Assembly (NCBI GenBank): GCA_040753915.1
Contig: JBFMDN010000115.1
Coordinates: 1 to 9,257 of the forward strand
DNA: 9,257 nucleotides
Origin: JBFMDN01 sp040753915
GTDB taxonomy: Bacteria; Desulfobacterota; Desulfomonilia; Desulfomonilales; Desulfomonilaceae
Direction of reading: 5' to 3'
Shown here: piece after piece, positions 1-4,871 of the stretch
Position numbering within the stretch: the stretch's first letter is position 1
Layout: each line of letters begins with the position of its first letter
Made by a program: the position numbers and the translations under genes
The notes under the pieces: generated by a model
The model's database searches: none
The model's input: only the letters and a program-made list of their open reading frames with translations
What the model was told of the DNA's origin: nothing

Positions 1-388
1 GACATACGTTTGGAGGGGGAGTGCCACACGACCCAAAAACGACCTCATGCGTAGGCCACAGACGCTTGCATGAGAACATTACAGGGTCCACACGACCCAC
101 ACGTCATCGTAGACCGTGGATTCTGGAACCTTCTTCTCCTTGACAGCGGACAGTCCGTGGAGCATTTTGAAAATGGACAACACTGAAAGCCCCGGAAAAG
201 GGGGCTGAACCAAGACGGAGCGCGGACGACACAGTCTGTGGAAGCAGAAGATTCAGGCCGGTTTCTCTGCGGTTCCCGGTAGCTCCGGACCAGGGATGCC
301 CGTGGTTGCCCATTGCGGGCAGACGGCGGCTTTCTTTGGGGTTGTGATTTAACAGCGATTCCGGCCTTTCGAGATCTGAGGAGATTCG
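1..388. other. Leading non-coding stretch, no recognisable gene
   Basis: I see no convincing gene on either strand. The longest open frame (minus strand, 45-395) is arginine- and serine-rich, has no recognisable motif and looks like noise. Small structures are present. A 12-bp sequence CCACACGACCCA occurs twice (24-35 and 88-99). CTCATGC (44-50) pairs with GCATGAG (68-74). AGCCCC (188-193) pairs with GGGGCT (201-206) to form a short hairpin. A TTGACA at 140-145 is followed by the palindrome CGGAC-A-GTCCG (147-157), which could be a promoter/operator for the toxin-antitoxin pair to the right. However, its -10 match (about 164-169) is poor and it lies about 220 bp from the gene. Confidence 0.5.
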
Positions 389-556
389 ATGTCACCGAAC
401 CTTGAAAAGATCTACGAGGAAGCCTTGGGGCTTCCCGATGAATCCAAGGTCCTCTTGGTCGAACGCATTGTTGAATACCTGGAGAAGCATGTGACTCCTG
501 ATCTGGAACGTGTTCACCTTGACATTGTGAGGCGGCGTAGGGACGAAATGAAGTGA
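389..556 (+). CDS. Addiction-module antitoxin (TIGR02574-like), truncated by an in-frame TGA
   Basis: The 55-residue product begins MSPNLEKIYEEALGLPDES and matches the small 'putative addiction module component' antitoxins that pair with RelE/ParE toxins. The family pattern is a helix ending in LPxExRxxLxERLLExL, then an acidic/arginine-rich helix (here HLDIVRRRRDEMK). ATG 389 is preceded by GAGGAG at 378-383. The frame stops at TGA 554-556, but the same frame then stays open to TGA 620-622 and reads GKVGPIDGHEA, the family's usual C-terminal segment (GKVxPIDGxEA). The original gene was therefore almost certainly 389-622, about 77 codons, with the 554-556 codon changed to a stop (for example TCA to TGA). 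The true stop would have overlapped the toxin GTG by 4 bases. The surviving product keeps the first 55 residues and lacks the tail. Confidence 0.75.
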   Translation: MSPNLEKIYEEALGLPDESKVLLVERIVEYLEKHVTPDLERVHLDIVRRRRDEMK

Positions 557-618
557 GGAAAAGTGGGGCCCATCGACGGTCATGAAGCTTCGTTGCTTGC
601 GCACCGTATCATCGATAA

Positions 619-867
619 GTGAATCACTCCTTCCATCCTGATGCGCTTGAAGAGTATTTGGGCGCTGTCTCATATTATGCAGACAGCAGCTCTACGCTGG
701 CCGAGTCCTTTATCAAGTCTTTCGAGGCCGGTGTCGAGGAGATCGGCATCTATCCCGAGGGTTGGCAAACCATCGAAGGAGATGTGCGCCGCTATCTCAT
801 GAGGCGTTTTCCATTCGGCATTTACTATTCCATCGAGCATTTCTGGGGGTCAAGTCTTGTTTTTTGA
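619..867 (+). CDS. RelE/ParE-family toxin, C-terminally truncated
   Basis: The 82-residue product has the ParE/RelE pattern: a helical hairpin (FHPDALEEYLGAVSYYAD, residues 5-22; SFEAGVEEIGIYPEGW, 34-49), then the VRRYLMRRFPFGIYYSIE core strands (57-73). Family members of about 90-100 residues continue with a last strand and an HxxRxPxYWxxR-like tail. Here the frame runs at residue 75-76 into the repeat starting at base 846 and ends WGSSLVF-stop, which is repeat-encoded sequence. The GTG start at 619 is not preceded by a clear Shine-Dalgarno sequence. It overlaps the ancestral antitoxin stop by 4 bases, so expression probably depended on coupling to antitoxin translation. With the antitoxin now stopping at 556, that coupling is weakened. 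ParE toxins poison DNA gyrase and RelE toxins cleave mRNA on the ribosome; which applies here cannot be told. It is probably inactive. Confidence 0.72.
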   Translation: MNHSFHPDALEEYLGAVSYYADSSSTLAESFIKSFEAGVEEIGIYPEGWQTIEGDVRRYLMRRFPFGIYYSIEHFWGSSLVF

Positions 868-871
868 CCTC
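846..871 (+). repeat. GGGGTCA repeat, copy 1 (inside parE 3' end)
   Basis: The copy begins GGGGTCAAGTCTTG and runs through a T-run to TTGACCTC. It pairs as an inverted repeat with copy 2 at 1162-1187, matching at 23 of 26 positions. It supplies the last residues and the stop codon of the truncated parE-like gene. Confidence 0.75.
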
Positions 872-1161
872 CTGAATCATGAGCATGACACACAAGGACA
901 CCTCCGAGCATCGAGCTTCCGGGAGCGCTTCATCGTCTAACAGCCCGTGGAAATGGTTGGACTGCCATTTTCCCTGATGATCCGGACCCACGGGGCGTTT
1001 CTGCCCGTCGAGGGGGCCGTTGGGGAGGGTTGCAAGTGGATTTGTCAGGGGCATGCAATCGCCAAGGCTCTTCTGTCCCATGGCTGAATTCAAGAGGAAA
1101 TCGCGTTGCTTGGCGGACTCTATTACATTAACTTGATCCTGACGGGTCGGCTGCAAAACGA

Positions 1162-1187
1162 GATGTCAAAAAGCAAGACCTGACCCC
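1162..1187 (-). repeat. GGGGTCA repeat, copy 2 (inverted)
   Basis: On the minus strand this copy begins GGGGTCAGGTCTTG and continues with a CTTTTTGACATC tail. It differs from copy 1 at three positions. It ends 19 bp before the -35 box of mazEF. Confidence 0.75.
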
Positions 1188-1195
1188 TTCGCGCT

Positions 1196-1240
1196 AAAGA
1201 AAGATCTTGACAACGGCCTTGTTTGGCCGTATCTTCTTTG
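1196..1240 (+). promoter_or_regulatory. mazEF promoter with built-in palindromic operator
   Basis: A -35 TTGACA (1207-1212) and a -10 TATCTT (1230-1235) are separated by exactly 17 bp. The spacer is filled by a perfect inverted repeat, ACGGCC (1213-1218), 6-bp loop, GGCCGT (1225-1230). Outer arms AAAGAAAGAT (1196-1205) and ATCTTCTTT (1231-1239) extend the symmetry imperfectly. MazE and MazEF complexes are known to repress their own promoters through palindromes, so this is the likely autoregulatory operator; that is inferred from position and symmetry. Confidence 0.7.
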
Positions 1241-1265
1241 TATCTACAGCGGACGGAGGGTTGAT

Positions 1266-1508
1266 ATGAGAACCCGGGTTCAGAAATGGGGAAACAGCCT
1301 TGCCCTGCGAATTCCCAAATCGTTTGCCACCGAAGTCGGACTCCAGAACCAAACATCGGTCGAGATGTCTGTGGCCAACGGAAAACTGGTCATACGGCCT
1401 GTGATCGAGCCGGAGGTTACCCTGGAGCAGCTCCTGGAGCAAGTGACAGCGGAGAACGTGCACGACGAGGTCGATACCGGTCCGGCCACAGGAAGAGAAG
1501 CATGGTGA
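1266..1508 (+). CDS. mazE: MazE-family antitoxin (AbrB/SpoVT fold)
   Basis: The 80-residue protein starts MRTRVQKWGNSLALRIPKSF, the hallmark of the MazE/PemI swapped-hairpin AbrB DNA-binding domain (about residues 1-47). It then has the short toxin-neutralising tail: a TLEQLLEQVTAEN helix and an acidic EVDTG region ending REAW (about 52-80). The length equals that of typical MazE. ATG 1266 follows GGAGG at about 1255-1259. It overlaps mazF by 7 bases (ATG 1502 within GCATGGTGA), which couples the two. Its role is to bind and inhibit MazF and, with MazF, to repress the promoter just upstream. No damage is visible. The pair is bracketed by copies 2 and 3 of the GGGGTCA repeat. Confidence 0.93.
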   Translation: MRTRVQKWGNSLALRIPKSFATEVGLQNQTSVEMSVANGKLVIRPVIEPEVTLEQLLEQVTAENVHDEVDTGPATGREAW

Positions 1509-1849
1509 GTCCTGAAACCTACGTGCCTCAACGAGGGGATGCCGTCTGGATCACCTTCAATCCTCAAGCGGGCCATGAACAAGCGGGGCGGCGTCCCGCA
1601 GTGGTACTCTCCCCCGCGACCTACAATGCAAAAGTCGGGCTGGCCATCTTGTGCCCCATAACCAATCGAATCAAGGGCTATCCTTTCGAGGTGCTCCTGC
1701 CGGTAGGGTTGCCGGTCACCGGAGCGATCTTGTCCGACCAGGTGAAGAGCTTGGATTGGCGTGCTCGGGAGGCAGCACCAATATGCACCTTGCCGGCCGA
1801 GACCGTTTCCGAGGCATTGAAAAAGCTTGGAACATTGCTATCGAAATGA
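1502..1849 (+). CDS. mazF: MazF-family mRNA interferase toxin
   Basis: The 115-residue protein is close in layout to E. coli MazF. It has an RGDAVWITF strand (11-19), the S1-S2 loop GHEQAGRRPAVVLSP (24-38) with the conserved arginine at about R31, CPITNRIKGYPFEV (51-64) with the conserved threonine at about T54, and LSDQVKSLDWRARE (77-90). MazF is a sequence-specific single-strand endoribonuclease that cuts cellular mRNA and is held inactive by MazE. I chose ATG 1502 because upstream in-frame codons fall inside mazE and because family members begin MVS-YVP-GD. AGGAAG, about 10 bp before the ATG, may serve as a ribosome site in addition to coupling. All catalytic landmarks are present, so it is probably functional. 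Confidence 0.95.
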   Translation: MVSPETYVPQRGDAVWITFNPQAGHEQAGRRPAVVLSPATYNAKVGLAILCPITNRIKGYPFEVLLPVGLPVTGAILSDQVKSLDWRAREAAPICTLPAETVSEALKKLGTLLSK

Positions 1850-1861
1850 GGCAAGTGCCCA

Positions 1862-1884
1862 GGGGTCAGGCTTGTTTTTTGATC
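1862..1884 (+). repeat. GGGGTCA repeat, copy 3 (after mazF)
   Basis: GGGGTCAGGCTTG followed by a T6 run and GATC starts 12 bp after the mazF stop. It has the same orientation as copy 1 and one base fewer. With copy 2 it brackets the mazEF cassette, the GGGGTCA ends facing inward. A small hairpin (ATTGCA 1891-1896, TGCAAT 1901-1906) follows immediately. Confidence 0.65.
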
Positions 1885-1906
1885 TATTGGATTGCAAGCC
1901 TGCAAT

Positions 1907-1932
1907 CGGACGGATCTTTCTCGGGAAAATGG
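1907..1932 (+). repeat. IS terminal inverted repeat, left end
   Basis: CGGACGGATCTTT (1907-1919) followed by a less conserved half. It pairs with 3731-3756. Confidence 0.7.
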
Positions 1933-2001
1933 TTAAGACTATGAGACCAACTAGTCTGAATAGTTGAACTTAAGTGCCATCCAGCGAGAATCCCATGTCT
2001 G

Positions 2002-3618
2002 CTAACAAACGGCTTGGGAACGATGCGTGATCGGGGGGATCCCCAAAGCTTTGCAGATGGCTGTCTGATTCTCGTCGGGGTCTGGGAGACGAAGGAATTC
2101 GATACCGTTGACCTTGTATCGGTCGAAGGTCAGACGCCCCATGGTCCGCAGGGCCGTGTCCAGGAGGCATCTGTCTTGGCCATCTGCCAGGCCGGAAGCG
2201 AGGTTTTCTTTGGGGAGGCGGGTCGCCTCGTTGACAATTTTCAGTGCGGCCATGCAGATCAACGCGTGTCCTTGCGTCCGAGCCGCCTTCTGAAGAAAGA
2301 TAGGGCGGATCTCCTAGAAGCCGTTCTTGAGGGTTCTGAAATTTCGTTCCACCTTTTGGAGTGACCGGTATCTCTCATCCACCGTCTTGGCATCCATCAT
2401 CTCTGCCGGCACATCGGTTTCCATCACGTAACAGCCGTCCAAAAGCGCGGCCTTGGTCATTTTGTCTGCATCGATGGTCACCGTGAGCAGACGCGCCTGA
2501 AGTTCTATAGTGCAAAAGGAACCCAGTTTATGGCGCGTGGCCCACGCAGTAAACTTTCTCGTTCCTGTGTCGGGCTTGGCTCGAGGAGCCTTCTCCACAA
2601 AGGCGTTCCTCTCATCCACCAGGCGCCTCAGCTTGGCAAGCTTGTCTTCTCGTCGCCTTTGTTCCTTACGACGGACCAATTCGTTCCGCCGTAGAACCAG
2701 CCTCAGCGCCCCCGTTTGCACCTCGGTAACCGTTTCTTCAAACAGACCCCGTTGAATGACGCCTTTTCGTATCAGCTTTCGCACCTGTGGGTTTGTCAGG
2801 GCTGTTATGTACTTCAAACCGCTTTGACAAAGTGCGGCTTTCCCTTTGCTCTTTATCATGCCCCGGTCGCCCACGAACACGACATCCGTAACGCCAAAAT
2901 GCTTCTTCAACGTCTCAATCTGGGTTGAGACCGTCGAGGGATCTGCGGTATTGCCTGCGAAGACCCGTATGGAAAGAGGTTCGCCCTCGGCATCGGTCAG
3001 GAGCCCCACCACGATTTGCTCCTTGCCTTTTATAATGTCATGAGGGTATCCAAACGCTCCCAGTTCATTGCATTCCCCTTCCAGGTAACAACTCGTCGCA
3101 TCGTAGAGCACTAGTACATTGGGGGCACCTTTCTTCCTCGCATGTGCCTTGAACAGCTTCTTCTCTATCTTGTCTTGGCGTTGGGCCACCCAATCAAGAG
3201 TGCTGTATAGTTCCTTCTCGTCAAAAGCGTCCAGACCGAGTATCTCGGCTACACAATGATCCTTGGCCCATCGCACCGCAGACAGCCGACATTGCTGGTC
3301 CGCAGCCCTGGCCGAAACGAGGAACAGAGCTAGTTTTCCGAACCGCGTACGCCCCAGGGCCTTGGTTATTTCGAGCCGATCCGCCATCTGCGCCAGTACA
3401 AAGAGCGTACCGAATATGCGAACGCCTATTGGGCCCAAATCGCCGACCATTCCGTCGAACTCGCCCTTAAGACACCTCTTGAGCGCTTCAACGCGCTCGG
3501 GTGCCCAGTTGCTCAGATTGGCAATGGTACGCATCTTGACCTTGCCGTCTTCTCGATAGCCCTCGCGAAGCTAGACGGCCGGCGGTGAATTACGATTGGG
3601 GACGGTATGTACAAACAT
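2002..3618 (-). pseudogene. IS1634-family transposase with two in-frame amber codons
   Basis: One minus-strand frame is open from ATG 3618 to TAG 2002-2004 (538 codons) except for TAG at 3571-3573 and at 2314-2316. The first segment reads MFVHTVPNRNSPPAV-TAG-LREGYREDGKVK, the usual IS1634 N-terminus, where members have PPAxLLRES. The second break reads RTLKNGF-TAG-EIRPIFLQK, where members have LEIRP. Both ambers sit where leucine is expected. DDE landmarks remain: the aspartate in LVLYDATSCYLEG, the aspartate in VFVGDRG, and the glutamate in SLQKVERNFRTLK. The region between the ambers forms a 406-residue frame starting at internal ATG 3534, lacking the first 28 codons and the C-terminal 103. 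As read with the standard code it is inactive. The frame is otherwise unbroken, so decay looks recent unless the ambers are read through. Confidence 0.88.
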
Positions 3619-3730
3619 GCGAGCTCATCATCGTATCTCGCACCCTATGTCAAGCGAAACAGCTTCACTTACATGCTAAAAACCACCTGTCATTGCAGTA
3701 ACTTATTCTTGTGGTTACGCCGACCTACGC

Positions 3731-3756
3731 CAATATTCTCGGAAAAGATCCGTCCG
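3731..3756 (-). repeat. IS terminal inverted repeat, right end
   Basis: Read on the minus strand it starts CGGACGGATCTTTTC at 3756. It is the mate of 1907-1932. It lies between the transposase start (3618) and the pglX remnant. The 137 bp from 3619 to 3755 contain no other gene; a TTGACA on the minus strand near 3650 could be a transposase -35 box, but I see no good -10. Confidence 0.7.
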
Positions 3757-3857
3757 AATAGGCCGCGGAGCTGATCGGTGACGTCCCCGGCCAGCCGACG
3801 CCGGCAGGCCGCAACGGTCTTGGCCAGCAGATTTCGTGTCTATTTATCAAAGGCCAT
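3757..3857 (-). pseudogene. pglX: pglX remnant: N-terminal ~33 codons of a BREX adenine methyltransferase, cut by the IS
   Basis: Starting at ATG 3857-3855, inside the last codons of hepT (11-base overlap), the minus strand reads MAFDK-TAG-TRNLLAKTVAACRRRL, then AGDVTDQLRGLF, before it meets the IS end at 3756. The MAFDKxTRNxL start followed by an arginine-rich helix and a QLxxxFG segment resembles the N-terminus of Eco57I-type methyltransferases, the class that includes PglX. Its place after brxC is where pglX belongs in a type 6 BREX operon. PglX methylates host DNA so that BREX can tell self from phage DNA. Codon 6 is an amber TAG (3840-3842), and everything beyond about codon 33 is gone. 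The assignment rests on a short stretch plus gene order. Confidence 0.5.
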
Positions 3858-4215
3858 GGTTTTGGTTTTCCGCGGAAATATTCTTCAGGAGCCGCTCCAA
3901 TAGGGGGAGTAGTTCCGGAATATTCTTTACGGCCGTATTCCACACAATAGCCGTGTTGACCCCGAAATACTCGTGCACGACGACATTACGCATACCCCGT
4001 ATTTCAAACCAGGGGATTTCCGGCGTGCGCGAAACGATTTCATCCGGCACGTGGGATGCAGCCTCGCCCAATATGGTCAGTTGGCGGATAACGGCGTCAA
4101 AGGTCCTTTCATCCTTGGAAAAGCCCTCGAAAGTCATACCCTCGACATAACCCTCTATTTTTCGCGCCGCATTCAGCATATCCTGGATACGGAACTGCCA
4201 ATTTCTATGCGACAT
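3847..4215 (-). CDS. hepT: HEPN-domain toxin, HepT family
   Basis: The 122-residue all-helical protein carries the HEPN ribonuclease motif RX4HXY: R76-NVVV-H81-E-Y83 within IRGMRNVVVHEYFGV. It also has the typical HepT preface IRQLTILGEAASHVPDEI (43-60) and PWFEIRGMRN (69-77). HepT is an RNase toxin. In the characterised MntA-HepT pairs the partner MntA inactivates it by adding AMP to the motif tyrosine, which is present here (Y83). The start at ATG 4215 is chosen because GGAGG lies 6 bp before it and because the family begins just before this point; it overlaps mntA by 11 bases (4205-4215). A longer frame to 4293 only reads through mntA sequence. The gene is intact and lies between brxC-mntA and the pglX remnant, whose start overlaps its end. 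Confidence 0.93.
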   Translation of the reverse strand: MSHRNWQFRIQDMLNAARKIEGYVEGMTFEGFSKDERTFDAVIRQLTILGEAASHVPDEIVSRTPEIPWFEIRGMRNVVVHEYFGVNTAIVWNTAVKNIPELLPLLERLLKNISAENQNHGL

Positions 4216-4501
4216 GGACAGCCTCCTTGAGAATGTCCTCTTTGAGGGCAGGGTGAAGCGCATCGGGCGTACCCAGGTCCACCTCCATGCCAAGCAGAGC
4301 GCTCAGGTCGTTCTTTAGCCGGATGAATTCGAACAAACCGACAGCGGCATCGGGTTGGAACTCAACCAAAATGTCGACATCGCTGCCCGGCCCTGCCTCG
4401 CCACGCACAACCGAACCGAAAACGGACAAAGAACGTACATGGTGCCGAACCAGCAAATCATTGTTTTTGCGAATTATTTCAATGATCTCTTCTTTATTCA
4501 C
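4205..4501 (-). CDS. mntA: MNT-domain nucleotidyltransferase antitoxin, MntA family
   Basis: The 98-residue minimal nucleotidyltransferase shows the full active-site signature GS-X10-DXD: G29-S30 then D41-V-D43 in FGSVVRGEAGPGSDVDIL. A third acidic residue (D75) lies in GMEVDLGTP. This family modifies the HEPN toxin with AMP and so acts as an enzymatic antitoxin. The start is GTG 4501, placed 2 bases after the brxC stop (4504-4506) and preceded by an excellent AAGGAGG; an ATG start is not available there. It ends TAG 4205-4207 inside the start of hepT. It appears intact. Its tight fit between brxC and hepT indicates co-transcription with the BREX genes instead of a separate promoter, and none is visible. 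Confidence 0.93.
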   Translation of the reverse strand: MNKEEIIEIIRKNNDLLVRHHVRSLSVFGSVVRGEAGPGSDVDILVEFQPDAAVGLFEFIRLKNDLSALLGMEVDLGTPDALHPALKEDILKEAVHVA

Positions 4502-4694
4502 TGTCAGCCCTCCTTGTGCGAGCTCAATACCTTGATCCGTTTCCCGGCTTTGAGAAGTCCGGCCAGCTTCTCCCGTATGCCCGTCAGCCAGGCATCCAGG
4601 TCCGCCGCCGTGGCTATGACGGCAGGCTCCAGCAGCACATCGGCTTCAACCACCGTCTCCGCCTCCCGCTCTCTCACCGTATCCGCTGGTGTCT

Positions 4695-4721
4695 GCCACC
4701 GCCCACCGCCCACTGCTTACT
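4695..4721 (-). repeat. AGTGGRC heptamer repeat insertion 2 in brxC (frame-breaking)
   Basis: Read on the minus strand: AGTAAGC, AGTGGGC, GGTGGGC, GGTGGC, i.e. degenerate copies of the same heptamer as at 4844-4871. The surrounding codons (PSAYSKQWAVGGG) do not fit the neighbouring BrxC sequence. The frame is different on the two sides, so the insertion length was not a multiple of three. Confidence 0.7.
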
Positions 4722-4843
4722 ATATGCCGACGGTCTTCTCCGTTTGATTTCCGCTTTCAGCTCTTCGACCAAAACCGGCAGGGTCCGCCGCGCGATCAGA
4801 AGGTCGCGAAATCTTCGCATGACCTCCGCAGGCTCTTCATCCT

Positions 4844-4871
4844 GCCCACTGTCCACTGCCCACTGTCCACT
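4844..4871 (-). repeat. AGTGGRC heptamer repeat insertion 1 in brxC (in frame)
   Basis: Four tandem 7-bp units on the minus strand alternate AGTGGAC and AGTGGGC. With two flanking bases they add about ten codons (SGQWAVDSGQ) between KL and DEEPAEV without breaking the frame. Short heptamer tandem repeats of this style are known as scattered genomic repeats in some bacteria. Confidence 0.75.

Larger units (their letters stand above)
846..1187. repeat. 342-bp segment bounded by 26-bp inverted repeats (MITE- or REP-like unit)
   Basis: The two ends are copies of one repeat in opposite orientation, GGGGTCA outward on both sides. Between them (872-1161) I find no gene. The open frame on the minus strand at 797-1156 runs through the repeat and the parE end and has no family match that I recognise. 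The layout fits a non-autonomous mobile unit or a pair of REP-like sequences of the kind mobilised by Y1/RAYT transposases; no transposase of that class is in the window. The unit lies exactly between the 3' end of one toxin-antitoxin pair and the promoter of the next. Confidence 0.55.
1907..3756 (-). mobile_element. IS1634-family (IS4-like) insertion sequence, about 1.85 kb
   Basis: The ends carry matching terminal inverted repeats. The left end starts CGGACGGATCTTT at 1907-1919. The right end read on the minus strand starts CGGACGGATCTTT at 3756-3744. The next 13 positions agree at 8, giving about 21/26 overall. The single internal gene is the transposase on the minus strand (2002-3618). 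A 3-bp AAT lies just outside both ends (1904-1906 and 3757-3759). That is shorter than the 5-6 bp duplication I would expect for this family and may be chance. The right end cuts pglX, while the left end abuts the mazF-associated repeat. The flanks are therefore not two halves of one gene, which suggests a deletion or recombination next to the element. Confidence 0.78.

Noticed and set aside
188..206. AGCCCC/GGGGCT hairpin as a terminator
   Set aside because: No T-run on either strand and no gene ending beside it.
45..395. 116-codon minus-strand frame at the left edge
   Set aside because: Low-complexity Arg/Ser-rich translation, no domain, overlaps the antitoxin promoter and ribosome site.
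554..556. TGA in the antitoxin read as selenocysteine
   Set aside because: No SECIS-like hairpin was recognised after it and antitoxins of this family have no selenocysteine; a point mutation is simpler.
797..1156. Minus-strand frame with an NHFHG string reminiscent of the NHFHLL motif of Y1/RAYT transposases
   Set aside because: Only four residues match, the second catalytic region is missing, and the frame runs through the repeat and antisense to parE.
1957..3708. GAATA-GTT similarity as alternative IS ends
   Set aside because: The match needs several gaps, whereas CGGACGGATCTTT at 1907 and 3756 is a perfect 13-bp inverted match outside it.
1904..3759. AAT direct repeat on both sides of the IS as a target-site duplication
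   Set aside because: Three bases are too few for the family's usual 5-6, and the two flanks do not come from one continuous gene, so chance is likely.
3847..4293. Longer hepT start at 4293
   Set aside because: The extra 26 residues lie in mntA coding sequence, while ATG 4215 has GGAGG at the right distance and gives the normal HepT length.
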